Source: Pseudomonadota bacterium (GTDB lineage: Bacteria; Pseudomonadota; Alphaproteobacteria; Sphingomonadales; Sphingomonadaceae). From it: DNA of 14,881 bases. The position numbers were made by a program, and so were the translations under genes. The stretch is taken from NCBI GenBank assembly GCA_029781465.1, contig JAKOWQ010000386.1, forward strand, positions 1 through 14,881, written 5' to 3'. The stretch's first letter is position 1, and each line of letters starts with the position of its first letter. Below are positions 6,281 to 13,755 of this stretch, piece by piece. The notes beneath the pieces are model-generated. The model was not told the DNA's origin. It saw nothing but the letters and a program-made list of their open reading frames with translations, and ran no database searches.

Positions 6281-7138
6281 TCAGCTCCAGGTCGCCTCGG
6301 GCGGCAGGCTCATCAGGATCGCATCGACATTGCCGCCAGTTTTCAGGCCAAACAATGTGCCGCGATCATAGACCAGGTTGAATTCGGCGTAGCGCCCCCG
6401 CCATTCGAGCTGGCGCTGCTTGTCCTCGGCGGTAAAGTTCATGCCCATGCGGCGGCGCACCAGCCGGGGGAAGACCGCCAGAAACGCCTCTCCGACATCG
6501 CGGGTGAAGGCGAAATTGGCCTCGAAGGCCGCTTCGTCGGCGCACTCGAGATGATCGTAGAAGATCCCCCCCACCCCGCGAGCGACATTGCGGTGCGGGA
6601 TGAAGAAGTATTCGTCGGCCCAGGCCTTGAAGCGCGGGTAATAGGTGGCATCGTGCGCGTCGCAGGCGGCCTTGAATTCGGCGTGGAACTCGGCTGTGTC
6701 CTCGTCATAGGGGAGCGGCGGGTTGAGATCGCCGCCACCACCGAACCAAGCCTTGGTCGTGGTGAGGAAACGCGTGTTCATGTGCACCGCGGGGACATGC
6801 GGGTTGGCCATGTGCGCAACCAGGCTGATCCCGGTGGCGGTAAAGCCGGGGTTTGTCTCATCCGCGCCGTTGATGCTGGCGGCAAAGCCCGGCGCGAAAC
6901 GGCCATGGACGGTCGAGACGTTGACCCCGACCTTCTCGAAAACCCTGCCCTTCATCAGTCCACGGGTGCCGCCGCCAGGGTTGGGGTTGCCCTCTTCCTC
7001 GCGGTTCCACGAGAGGTAGTCGAACCGCGCGGCACTGCCAGCCTCGGCCTCGATCGCTTCGAATTCGGCGCAGATGCGATCACGCAGGGCTTCGAACCAC
7101 AGGCGCGCGCGGTCGGTTTGGGGTGTCCAGTCGCTCAT
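6281..7138 (-). CDS. hemF: Oxygen-dependent coproporphyrinogen-III oxidase
   Basis: A 285-residue protein, close to the 299 of the E. coli enzyme. HemF converts coproporphyrinogen III to protoporphyrinogen IX with oxygen, releasing two CO2, in the cytoplasmic heme pathway. The family signature is clear at residues 171-196, with KAWADEYFF, HRNVARGVGG and IFYDH. PAVHMNTRF (116-124), the glycine-rich FGGGGDLNP (132-140) and a C-terminal EFNLVYDRGTLFGLKTGG also fit. I chose the ATG at 7138 because the upstream in-frame extension is Arg/Ala-rich and lies antisense to pdeM. The start is 44 bases from the divergent pdeM start, so the two likely share a promoter region. No truncation is seen. Confidence 0.96.
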   Translation of the reverse strand: MSDWTPQTDRARLWFEALRDRICAEFEAIEAEAGSAARFDYLSWNREEEGNPNPGGGTRGLMKGRVFEKVGVNVSTVHGRFAPGFAASINGADETNPGFTATGISLVAHMANPHVPAVHMNTRFLTTTKAWFGGGGDLNPPLPYDEDTAEFHAEFKAACDAHDATYYPRFKAWADEYFFIPHRNVARGVGGIFYDHLECADEAAFEANFAFTRDVGEAFLAVFPRLVRRRMGMNFTAEDKQRQLEWRGRYAEFNLVYDRGTLFGLKTGGNVDAILMSLPPEATWS

Positions 7139-7182
7139 CCCCGCCCCTTGCCAAGCGCGGAGCGATCCGGCAAGGGAAAGCC

Positions 7183-7854
7183 ATGGTTCCCTTTTCGTTC
7201 GCTGGTGAGGAACTCTGCTTCGTCGATGGGCGGGCGCTCTACTGGCCGCGCGAGAATGCTCTGCTGGTGGCCGATCTGCATCTGGAAAAGGCCAGCTTCT
7301 TTGCCCGCTTCGGGCAGATGCTTCCCCCCTATGACAGCCGCGAGACGCTGGAGCGCGTCGCCGGAGCAATCCGCACCACGGGCGCGCGGCGGGTATTCTG
7401 TCTGGGCGACAATTTCCACGATGGCGATGGCGCGCTGCGGCTTGAGGGCCATGCCGCCGGAATGCTCGACGCGCTGGCCCGCGCGACCGACTGGGTGTGG
7501 ATCGCGGGCAACCACGATCAGGGCCGGGCTCCGGCGGGAATCGCGGTGGCCGAACTTGAGGTCGCGGGGCTGATCCTGCGGCACGAGGCGCTGCCGGGCG
7601 AGACCCGGCCCGAGCTTTCCGGGCACTACCATCCCAAGCTGCGGATCGCTGCGCGCGGGCGCACGATCAGCCGACCCTGCGCGGTGGCGAGCGAGCGCAA
7701 GCTGGTGCTGCCGGCTTTCGGCGCACTGACCGGGGGAATGGACGCGGCCGATCCGGCGATCATCGCCGCGCTGCAACCGGCGCGCAGCGTCGATGCCCTG
7801 CTTGGCGTGAGGGGCAGGCTGGTCCAGTATCCGTTGTGGCGCCTAGCGGCGTAA
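7183..7854 (+). CDS. pdeM: Calcineurin-like phosphoesterase, PdeM-type
   Basis: A 223-residue metallophosphoesterase with the full set of motifs: DLHLEK (31-36), LGDNFHD (74-80), GNHDQG (109-114), a lone His134, and SGHYHPK (146-152). These bind two metal ions in calcineurin-like enzymes. The overall sequence matches the family called ligase-associated DNA damage response endonuclease PdeM, which in many bacteria is encoded beside an Lhr-type helicase and an ATP-dependent DNA ligase. None of those partners is in this window, so the name rests on sequence character alone. The ATG at 7183 has AGGGAAAG just upstream (7173-7180); an in-frame GTG at 7123 would overlap hemF. infC follows on the same strand 79 bases later. 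Confidence 0.85.
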   Translation: MVPFSFAGEELCFVDGRALYWPRENALLVADLHLEKASFFARFGQMLPPYDSRETLERVAGAIRTTGARRVFCLGDNFHDGDGALRLEGHAAGMLDALARATDWVWIAGNHDQGRAPAGIAVAELEVAGLILRHEALPGETRPELSGHYHPKLRIAARGRTISRPCAVASERKLVLPAFGALTGGMDAADPAIIAALQPARSVDALLGVRGRLVQYPLWRLAA

Positions 7855-7920
7855 TTTCTCCGCCCACTTCCCCAAACCGCAGAATCGCTTTAAGGACGCG
7901 CGCACAGCCAATTGCACAAC

Positions 7921-7936
7921 AGGAGCGAGTACAATA
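7921..7936 (+). promoter_or_regulatory. Shine-Dalgarno and ATA start codon of infC
   Basis: AGGAG (7921-7925) is followed by an 8-nt spacer and ATA (7934-7936), in frame with IF-3. The first ATG of the frame (7955) is preceded by a C-rich tract with no Shine-Dalgarno. Rare start codons (AUU, AUA, AUC) on infC are known to let IF-3 repress its own translation in other bacteria; that the same happens here is inferred. Confidence 0.65.
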
Positions 7937-8476
7937 GCACCCCCACCCCGGCGCATGTTGCAGCCCCCCGTGAAAAGCGGGCCCCGCTACAATCACATGA
8001 TCACGACCGACAAGGTTCGCGTCATCGACGAGAACGGCGAGAATATCGGCGTGATGTATACCCGCGAAGCGATCGAACAGGCCGCCGAAGTCGGCCTCGA
8101 TCTGGTTGAGGTATCGCCCAACGCCGATCCGCCGGTGTGCAAGTTCCTCGATGTCGGCAAGTACCGGTATGAGGCCCAGAAGAAGGCCAATGCCGCGCGC
8201 AAGACCCAGAAGACGCAGGAGATCAAGGAGATCAAGATGCGTCCCAACATCGACGATCACGATTACGATGTGAAGATGCGCGCGATCCACAAGTTCATCG
8301 GCGAGGGTGACAAGGTGAAGGTCACGCTGCGCTTCCGCGGGCGCGAGCTTTCGCACCAGCAGCTGGGCATGAACCTGCTCAAGCGGGTTCAGGAAGACAC
8401 TGCCGAAGATGCCAAGATCGAGGCCTATCCCCGCATGGAAGGCCGCCAAATGCTGATGGTGCTCTCGCCCAAGTAG
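7934..8476 (+). CDS. infC: Translation initiation factor IF-3
   Basis: IF-3 binds the 30S subunit, blocks premature 50S joining and checks the start codon and initiator tRNA. The protein shows the N-domain (GPRYN, KVRVIDENGENIGVMYTREA, VGLDLVEVSPNADPPVCKF), the lysine-rich linker YRYEAQKKANAARKTQKTQE, and the C-domain with EIKMRPNIDDHDYDVKMR and KVTLRFRGREL. From the ATA at 7934 it is 180 residues; from the ATG at 7955 it would be 173. I prefer ATA because it alone has a correctly spaced AGGAG, and non-AUG starts are characteristic of infC. The usual rpmI-rplT neighbours are absent; a PLP enzyme gene follows 184 bases later, and pdeM precedes it by 79 bases. A 6-bp hairpin at 8501-8516 may mark the transcript end. 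Confidence 0.95.
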   Translation: MAPPPRRMLQPPVKSGPRYNHMITTDKVRVIDENGENIGVMYTREAIEQAAEVGLDLVEVSPNADPPVCKFLDVGKYRYEAQKKANAARKTQKTQEIKEIKMRPNIDDHDYDVKMRAIHKFIGEGDKVKVTLRFRGRELSHQQLGMNLLKRVQEDTAEDAKIEAYPRMEGRQMLMVLSPK

Positions 8477-8500
8477 GCGGCACGAGGGCGGTTCGCGCGC

Positions 8501-8516
8501 CAACCGGTTGCGGTTG
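8501..8516 (+). terminator. Hairpin downstream of infC, possible weak terminator
   Basis: CAACCG (8501-8506) pairs with CGGTTG (8511-8516) around the loop GTTG. A further CGGTTTT at 8521-8527 could pair with the same AACCG in a longer hairpin ending in a short T-run. It lies 25 bases after the infC stop codon. The stem is short and the T-run only four bases, so this is a weak call. Confidence 0.3.
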
Positions 8517-8542
8517 AAATCGGTTTTCCACCCCGTTATGCA
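8514..8542 (+). promoter_or_regulatory. Candidate promoter for the PLP-enzyme leader
   Basis: TTGAAA (8514-8519) matches TTGACA in five of six positions. It is followed after 17 nt by TATGCA (8537-8542), a partial match to TATAAT. Start of transcription would fall near 8549, inside the leader hairpin, and so would exclude the long version of the leader peptide that begins at 8538. Sequence match alone; no other support. Confidence 0.3.
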
Positions 8543-8588
8543 GCTCTCCATCCGGGTTCGGGTGGAGATGCGCTCCTGCGGAGGTTAG
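8538..8588 (+). CDS. Possible 16-residue leader peptide ending S-C-G-G
   Basis: ATG 8538 opens a 17-codon frame that reads MQLSIRVRVEMRSCGG and stops at TAG 8586-8588, in the leader of a sulfur-amino-acid enzyme gene. An internal ATG at 8568 would give just MRSCGG and has GGTGGAG directly in front of it, too close for an ideal Shine-Dalgarno. The frame runs through one strong hairpin (8545-8568) and ends before another (8597-8638), an arrangement expected of an attenuator that senses a cysteine or glycine codon. The long form has no Shine-Dalgarno, and a frame this short can arise by chance. Whether it is translated is unknown. Confidence 0.3.
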   Translation: MQLSIRVRVEMRSCGG

Positions 8589-8638
8589 GCGCGCCAGCGC
8601 CCCCGAAGCTCCTCCGGCTCCCGCCTTCCTGGGGGCGC
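8545..8638 (+). promoter_or_regulatory. Structured mRNA leader upstream of the PLP enzyme (candidate attenuator or riboswitch)
   Basis: Three local pairings are visible. TCTCCATCCG (8545-8554) pairs with CGGGTGGAGA (8559-8568) as 10 bp with one G-U and a GGTT loop. CGGAGG (8579-8584) can pair with CCTCCG (8611-8616), or its GGAG with CTCC at 8573-8576, so these compete. GCGCCCCC (8597-8604) pairs with GGGGGCGC (8631-8638), ending 6 bases before the AGGAAGG Shine-Dalgarno. This is more structure than the other intergenic gaps in the window show. I do not recognise it as SAM-I, SAM-II or another riboswitch from memory. The terminal stem could occlude ribosome entry. Confidence 0.4.
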
Positions 8639-8660
8639 AAGCACAGGAAGGATGCCGGAA

Positions 8661-9953
8661 ATGGCAGATACCCCCGCGCGCAAGCCCAAGGCTTCGATCA
8701 CCCATATCGGCAACCACGAACTTTCGCCCGCCACGCTGATGATGGGCCACGGCTACGATCCGATGCTGTCCGAAGGCAGCCTGAAGGCGCCGGTGTTCCT
8801 GACCAGCACCTTTGCCTTTCCCAGCGCGGCAGACGGCAAGCGCTTTTTCGAGGGGATCACCGGCAAGGTGCCCGGCGGCACCGATGGTCTGGTCTATTCG
8901 CGCTTCAACGGGCCTAACCAGCAGATCCTCGAAGGGCGGCTGGCGGTGTGGGACGGCGCGGAAGAGGCGCTGTGCTTTTCCAGCGGGATGACCGCGATCT
9001 GCGTGCTGTTCCTGACTTTCGCTTCGGCCGGCGACGTGATTGTCCATTCCGGCCCGCTCTATGCCGCCAGCGAAGGCTTCGTCGCCAGAACCCTGAGCCG
9101 GTTTGGCATCACCTATGTCGACTTTCCCGCCGGGGCTACCCGTGCGGAGCTCGATGCGGTGCTGGAAAAGGCCAGGGCACAAGCAGCCAGTCAAGGCGGC
9201 AAGGTAGCAATGATCTACCTCGAAAGCCCGGCCAACCCGACCAACGCGCTGGTCGATGTCGAAGCGGTGCGCGATGCCCGCGATGCCGCGCTTGGCCCCG
9301 AGTGCCCCATCGCGATCGACAACACCTTCCTTGGCCCGCTGTGGCAGCGCCCGATCGATCACGGTGCCGACATCGTGGTCTATTCGCTGACCAAATACGT
9401 CGGCGGCCACTCCGATCTGGTCGCCGGATCGGTCTCGGGGGCGAAGAAGTGGATGACCCCGGTGCGCATGCTGCGCAACACCATGGGCGGGATCCTCGAT
9501 CCCAACACCGCCTGGATGCTGATGCGCAGCCTCGAGACGGTTGAACTGAGGATGAGCCGGGCGGGCGAGAACGCCGCCAAGGTTTGTGCCTGGCTGAAGG
9601 ATCATCCCAAGGTCGAAGGGCTCGGCTATCTCGGGATGATCTCCGATCCGCGCCAGCAGGACATCTACGACCGTCATTGCACCGGGGCGGGCAGCACCTT
9701 TTCGCTATACCTCAAGGGCGGCGAGGCCGAGGCGTTCCGCTTTCTCGATAGCCTGAAGATCGCCAAGCTGGCGGTCAGCCTGGGCGGGACCGAGACGCTT
9801 GCCAGCCTGCCCGCGGCGATGACTCACCTTTCGGTGCCCGACGAACGCAAGGCCCAGCTTGGCATCACCGACAACCTGGTGCGGATCAGCATCGGGATCG
9901 AGGATGCCGACGATCTGATCGCCGATTTCGAGCAGGCGCTGGGCGCGGTCTGA
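8661..9953 (+). CDS. Cys/Met-metabolism PLP-dependent enzyme (cystathionine gamma-synthase family)
   Basis: A 430-residue fold-type I PLP enzyme of the Cys/Met family (cystathionine gamma-synthase, beta-lyase, gamma-lyase, homoserine sulfhydrylase). Lys245 in YSLTKYVGGHSD is the PLP lysine. YSRFNGPN (79-86) supplies the Tyr and Arg that hold the cofactor phosphate of the neighbouring subunit, SSGM (107-110) is the phosphate loop, Asp220 in AIDNTF contacts the pyridine nitrogen, and Tyr134 is the stacking tyrosine. The active-site cysteine usual in methionine gamma-lyase is not seen in the HSGPLYAASEGF segment (129-140). The exact reaction cannot be told from sequence. ATG 8661 lies 9 nt after AGGAAGG (8645-8651); ATG 8652 directly abuts it and is too close. 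The gene ends 12 bases from the convergent J-protein gene, and a structured leader precedes it. Confidence 0.9.
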   Translation: MADTPARKPKASITHIGNHELSPATLMMGHGYDPMLSEGSLKAPVFLTSTFAFPSAADGKRFFEGITGKVPGGTDGLVYSRFNGPNQQILEGRLAVWDGAEEALCFSSGMTAICVLFLTFASAGDVIVHSGPLYAASEGFVARTLSRFGITYVDFPAGATRAELDAVLEKARAQAASQGGKVAMIYLESPANPTNALVDVEAVRDARDAALGPECPIAIDNTFLGPLWQRPIDHGADIVVYSLTKYVGGHSDLVAGSVSGAKKWMTPVRMLRNTMGGILDPNTAWMLMRSLETVELRMSRAGENAAKVCAWLKDHPKVEGLGYLGMISDPRQQDIYDRHCTGAGSTFSLYLKGGEAEAFRFLDSLKIAKLAVSLGGTETLASLPAAMTHLSVPDERKAQLGITDNLVRISIGIEDADDLIADFEQALGAV

Positions 9954-9965
9954 CCTGCGGGCTTC

Positions 9966-10499
9966 CTATCCCTTCCACTCGCGCCGCTTCTCGGCGGCGC
10001 GAAGCACTTCGTAGGCGAGCTGGAGCGCCTGGAAGGCCCTGGCGGCTTCCTCGTCGCCGGGGCGCAGATCGGGATGGACCTCCTTGGCCTTGGCCCGGTA
10101 GCTCTTCTTGATCGCGTCGAAATCGGCGTCGGGGGTCAATTCCAGCAGGTCGAGCGCGCGCAGCTCGTCGCGGCTGCGGGTGCCGTCGCCCGACGTAGCC
10201 CAGCCGTAGTGCGCGCTTTCGCGGTAGCCCGAATTGTCGCGGGTTTCGTCCGCCTCGCGCTGGGCCGCCTCTTCGGCGTCAAGGCCGGCAAAATAGTCCC
10301 ACCCGGCGTTGTATTCGGCGGCATGGCGCTGGCAGAACATCCAGCGATCGGGGCTGTTGGGGCTTTTCGGTGCCGGGCAGGTGCCGGGTTCGGTGCAGCC
10401 GTGCCGGTCGCACAGCCGCACCCTGGCCGCCTCGCGCGCGCCGCCATAGCCGCGCCAGCGAGGAAAACCCCAGTCGTTCGATCGCTTTGCCCGGCTCAT
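9966..10499 (-). CDS. J-domain protein with Cys-rich N-terminus
   Basis: A 177-residue protein with a C-terminal J domain (about 115-177). ALDLLELTPDADFDAIKKSY is the opening, HPD is at 142-144, and FQALQLAYEVL is the closing helix. J domains stimulate the ATPase of DnaK-type Hsp70 chaperones. The N-terminal half carries Cys30, Cys35, Cys41, Cys56 and His59 (with His33), which could form a small zinc site, but it lacks the CxxCxGxG repeats of true DnaJ. No signal peptide or membrane segment is seen, so it should be cytoplasmic. It begins 43 bases after the pal stop codon on the same strand and may be the last gene of the Tol-Pal operon, where enteric bacteria have cpoB. The gap holds a 5-bp CGGGC/GCCCG hairpin. 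Its client is unknown. Confidence 0.88.
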   Translation of the reverse strand: MSRAKRSNDWGFPRWRGYGGAREAARVRLCDRHGCTEPGTCPAPKSPNSPDRWMFCQRHAAEYNAGWDYFAGLDAEEAAQREADETRDNSGYRESAHYGWATSGDGTRSRDELRALDLLELTPDADFDAIKKSYRAKAKEVHPDLRPGDEEAARAFQALQLAYEVLRAAEKRREWKG

Positions 10500-10542
10500 C
10501 GCTTTCGGCGATAGGTCATCGGGCCTGACCGGCGCAAGCCCG

Positions 10543-11067
10543 TCAATCGATGGTAATGGTCACCGCGCGGCGGTTCTTGGCCCAGCTCGCCTCGTCCGAA
10601 CCCAGCGCGATCGGGCGCTCCTTGCCATAGCTGACCGTGGTCAGCCGCGCCGGATCGATCCCCAGGCTGGCGAGGTAGTTCTTGGAAGCATTGGCGCGGC
10701 GTTCGCCCAGCGCGAGGTTGTATTCGCGGGTGCCGCGCTCGTCGCAGTGCCCCTCGATCGTCGCGCGCTTGCCCGGATAGCGGGCCAGCCAGGCCGCCTG
10801 GGCCTGGAGCGCCATCTCGTCGGCGGCGTCGATATTGTACTTGTCAGTCTCGAAATAAATCGTGTCCTGGCCCATCATCTGCTGGGCAAAATCGGCCTGG
10901 CTGCCCGGGACGATACCCTGCTGCATGGTGCCCTGCGAGGTGTTGGTCGAAACCGCCCCGCCCGGATCGGGCGGAAGCTGCTTGGGCGGCTTGGATGAGC
11001 AGGCGGCAAGCACCAGGGTGCCTGCGCTAAGCATGGCGATGGTGGCGAGGCTGCGATTCGGGCGCAT
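10543..11067 (-). CDS. pal: Peptidoglycan-associated lipoprotein Pal
   Basis: A 174-residue outer-membrane lipoprotein. The signal peptide ends in the lipobox LAAC, with Cys23 as the lipidated residue followed by Ser-Ser. After a Pro/Gly-rich linker, an OmpA-like peptidoglycan-binding domain covers about 67-174, with DTIYFETDKY (68-77), GHCDERGTREYN (106-117), LGERRA (120-125) and SYGKERP (146-152). Pal anchors the outer membrane to peptidoglycan and exchanges TolB and TolA partners during division. ATG 11067 has AAGGAG 6 nt upstream and sits directly before the signal peptide, so I reject the much longer open frame that runs back into tolB. A 59-base gap separates it from the tolB stop; TTGACA-like sequences occur there without a matching -10. 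Confidence 0.97.
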   Translation of the reverse strand: MRPNRSLATIAMLSAGTLVLAACSSKPPKQLPPDPGGAVSTNTSQGTMQQGIVPGSQADFAQQMMGQDTIYFETDKYNIDAADEMALQAQAAWLARYPGKRATIEGHCDERGTREYNLALGERRANASKNYLASLGIDPARLTTVSYGKERPIALGSDEASWAKNRRAVTITID

Positions 11068-11126
11068 GATCGTCTCCTTGGGTTGGCGGCAGGTTCGGTC
11101 AACTGCCGTCATGGTGTCAAACGGAA

Positions 11127-12491
11127 TTATGGGCGCAGCGGCCCCCAGGCGGGGTCCGATCCATCGACCGGAGTTTCGAGCTTGCGCTCGTTGCGGCCGG
11201 TCAGATCGACCTGCCACACTCCGGTCTTGCCGCTGCCGCGTGCGGTGCGGAAGAACTGGATGATCCGCCCGTTGGGGGCCCAGGTCGGGGCCTCGTCCTG
11301 CCAGGCATCGGTCAGATAGCGCAGCGAGCCGCCCGAAGGGTCCATCACCGCGATGCGGAAATTGCCGGCGATGTGGGTGAAGGCGATCTGATCGCCGCGC
11401 GGACTCCATTCGGGGGTGGCCGAGCGCCCGCCGAAGAAGCTGATCCGGTGCTGGTTGGTGCCATCGGCGTTCATCACATAGACCTGCTGGCTGCCCGAGC
11501 GGTCGCTTTCGAACACGATCCGGGTGCCATCGGGCGAGAACGATCCGCCGATGTCGATGCCCGGCGAAGTGGTGAGCTTGACCGCCGCGCCGCCCGCCGC
11601 GGGCATCTTGTAGATATCGGTGTTGCCCGCGATCGCCATCGAATAGAGTACCCACTTGCCATCCGGCGACCAGCGCGGCGCGAACAGCGGGTTGTTGGCC
11701 TTGAGCAGCAGCCGCTGGGTGTTGCTTTCCAGATCGTAGATGTAGATCCGCGGCTGGCCGTTGTAATAGCTCAGGTACAGGATCGCCTTGTAGTCGGGCG
11801 AATAGCGCGGGGTCAGCGCGGTTGCCTGCCCGGTGGTCAGATAACGATGATTGGCCCCGTCCGAATCCATGATCGCCAGGCGCTTGATCCGGTGATCTTT
11901 GGGGCCGGTTTCGGCGATATAGGCGATCCGGCTGTCAAAGAACGGGTTCTCGCCCGAAAGCCGCGCATAGACCATGTCGGCACACTTGTGCGCGGCGCGG
12001 CGCCATTCGCCGGGCGGCACGGTCCACCCCGCCTTGCCCAGCTGCTGGTTCAGCGCGACGTCATAGAGATAGCACCCAACGGTCACCTGACCGTTGCTCT
12101 CGGCGCGGACGAAGCCCTGCACCAGCATGTCGGCACGGCGACCGGCCCAGGTGGGATAGTCCGGCGCCTGGATCTGCCCCAGTTCCGGACGCGGCAGCCG
12201 CTCTGGCCCGGTCGGCTTGAACAGGCCGTTGTTCTTGAGATCGCCGGTTATCACCTGCGCCAGCGCCAGCCCCAGCTGACCGGTCGATCCCGCGCTGGTC
12301 TGGGTGGCGACATCGGCGTTGGTGGCGAAGGCGGGAATGGCGATGCCCAGATCCTGCCAATCGCTGTCGTCGGACACGGTGACGTCAATTCCCTGGCCCT
12401 CGGCGGGCGGGGCCACTGGCGGCGCGGCGTCCTGGGCGATCGCGGTGCCCGACAGCAGAGCGGCGAGCAGGATGGTCGGAACGAGTTTCAT
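11127..12491 (-). CDS. tolB: Tol-Pal system protein TolB
   Basis: A 454-residue periplasmic protein. The signal peptide MKLVPTILLAALLSGTAIA is likely cleaved after residue 19. An N-terminal domain (about 30-180) is followed by a six-bladed beta-propeller whose blades show recurring motifs: YSPDYK, WSPDGK, FSPDGT, WSPRGD and WAPNGR. TolB binds Pal through the propeller and TolA through its N-terminus, and regulates whether Pal is free to bind peptidoglycan. The ATG at 12491 overlaps the tolA TGA as ATGA, which indicates translational coupling. The 14-residue in-frame extension to 12533 lies inside tolA and would bury the signal peptide, so I rejected it. Length is normal (E. coli about 430). 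Confidence 0.97.
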   Translation of the reverse strand: MKLVPTILLAALLSGTAIAQDAAPPVAPPAEGQGIDVTVSDDSDWQDLGIAIPAFATNADVATQTSAGSTGQLGLALAQVITGDLKNNGLFKPTGPERLPRPELGQIQAPDYPTWAGRRADMLVQGFVRAESNGQVTVGCYLYDVALNQQLGKAGWTVPPGEWRRAAHKCADMVYARLSGENPFFDSRIAYIAETGPKDHRIKRLAIMDSDGANHRYLTTGQATALTPRYSPDYKAILYLSYYNGQPRIYIYDLESNTQRLLLKANNPLFAPRWSPDGKWVLYSMAIAGNTDIYKMPAAGGAAVKLTTSPGIDIGGSFSPDGTRIVFESDRSGSQQVYVMNADGTNQHRISFFGGRSATPEWSPRGDQIAFTHIAGNFRIAVMDPSGGSLRYLTDAWQDEAPTWAPNGRIIQFFRTARGSGKTGVWQVDLTGRNERKLETPVDGSDPAWGPLRP

Positions 12492-13273
12492 TGCGAAAGC
12501 CTCTTGTCGAAGGTCGATGTCACAGTCTGCCAATAGGGATAGAAGTCTGGCGGCAGAATGAAAGGCTGGGCCAGCTTGATCGCCCGCACTGCCTGTTCGA
12601 AGTGGCGGCGGGCCTGGGGCTGGTTGCCCACGGTGGTCTTCTGGCTGACCAGTTCCGGTTCCCCGATCAGCCTGCCGTTCTGATCGAGCCGGAATCGTAC
12701 CGTGCTGACAAGCAATTCGGCGTCGATCCCTTGCGGGGCCGACCAGTGCGGCTTGATCTGGCGCATGATCGCGGCCCGCAGCGCGCTCTGCTGCTGCGGC
12801 CCGAGGGTTGCGGCCGAGGCATTCTGGCTGGGGTTCTTGCCCTGCGCCCCGGGCGTGCCGGGCTTGAACGCGTTGTCGAAGCTTGAGCCGCCGCTCGGCC
12901 GCGCGGGCGGCTTTTGCGGTTTGGGCGGAGCCTTCGCCGGGGTGACCGGCGGCTTCTTCTGCACCGTGGTCGCGGGCTTGACCGGGGCCTTGGGCTGAGG
13001 CTGCGGCTTTGGCGGCTCGACCTTGACCACCGGTTCGGGCTTGGGCGGCGCTTCGCCGAGTTCGGGCGCCTTGTCGGGCGCGGCCTCGGGGGCCGGGGTG
13101 GGCGAAGTGGCGGAAAGGCCCACATCCTCGCTCAGCGACACGGTCATGCGCTCGGGCGGCGGCGGGGGCGGCGCGGGTTTGGTCCAGGCCAGCCAGGCGA
13201 ACAGCCCGGCATGCGCCGCCAGCGCGACCACCAGGCCGATGCGTTCTTCGGGACGGAGAGTGGCGGCGCTCAT
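12488..13273 (-). CDS. tolA: TolA / TonB-like envelope-spanning protein
   Basis: A 261-residue protein with one membrane helix near the N-terminus (about 11-30, containing His21 like the TM histidine of TolA and TonB). A long Pro/Lys/Ala-rich periplasmic segment follows (about 32-140), then a C-terminal domain (about 160-261) with ALRAAIMRQIKPHWSAP and VRFRLDQNGRLIGEPELV. Between tolR and tolB it must be the TolA component that links the TolQR motor to TolB and Pal, although such proteins in this group are often labelled TonB. The central part is proline-rich rather than the long Ala-rich helix of enteric TolA. ATG 13273, 10 nt after the tolR stop, places the helix correctly; the GTG at 13309 would overlap tolR. 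No strong Shine-Dalgarno is seen, so coupling to tolR is likely. Confidence 0.88.
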   Translation of the reverse strand: MSAATLRPEERIGLVVALAAHAGLFAWLAWTKPAPPPPPPERMTVSLSEDVGLSATSPTPAPEAAPDKAPELGEAPPKPEPVVKVEPPKPQPQPKAPVKPATTVQKKPPVTPAKAPPKPQKPPARPSGGSSFDNAFKPGTPGAQGKNPSQNASAATLGPQQQSALRAAIMRQIKPHWSAPQGIDAELLVSTVRFRLDQNGRLIGEPELVSQKTTVGNQPQARRHFEQAVRAIKLAQPFILPPDFYPYWQTVTSTFDKRLSQ

Positions 13274-13283
13274 CGAACCGGGG

Positions 13284-13745
<462 letters not shown>

Positions 13746-13755
13746 TGCCATCTTC

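Noticed and set aside
7912..8109. 66-codon plus-strand frame starting at TTG and overlapping the infC start
   Set aside because: It overlaps infC in another frame, is Arg/Pro/His-rich at its end and has no motif, so it is a shadow rather than a leader peptide.
8545..8640. SAM-I or SAM-II riboswitch before the PLP enzyme
   Set aside because: The conserved core sequences of those classes that I remember are not present, so I report only an unclassified structured leader.
8379..9677. 432-codon minus-strand frame opposite the PLP enzyme
   Set aside because: It is an antisense shadow; the plus-strand frame carries the complete PLP-binding residues.
11068..11655. N-terminal extension of pal into tolB
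   Set aside because: It is out of frame with tolB, lacks its own signal, and the true pal start has a strong AAGGAG and a signal peptide.
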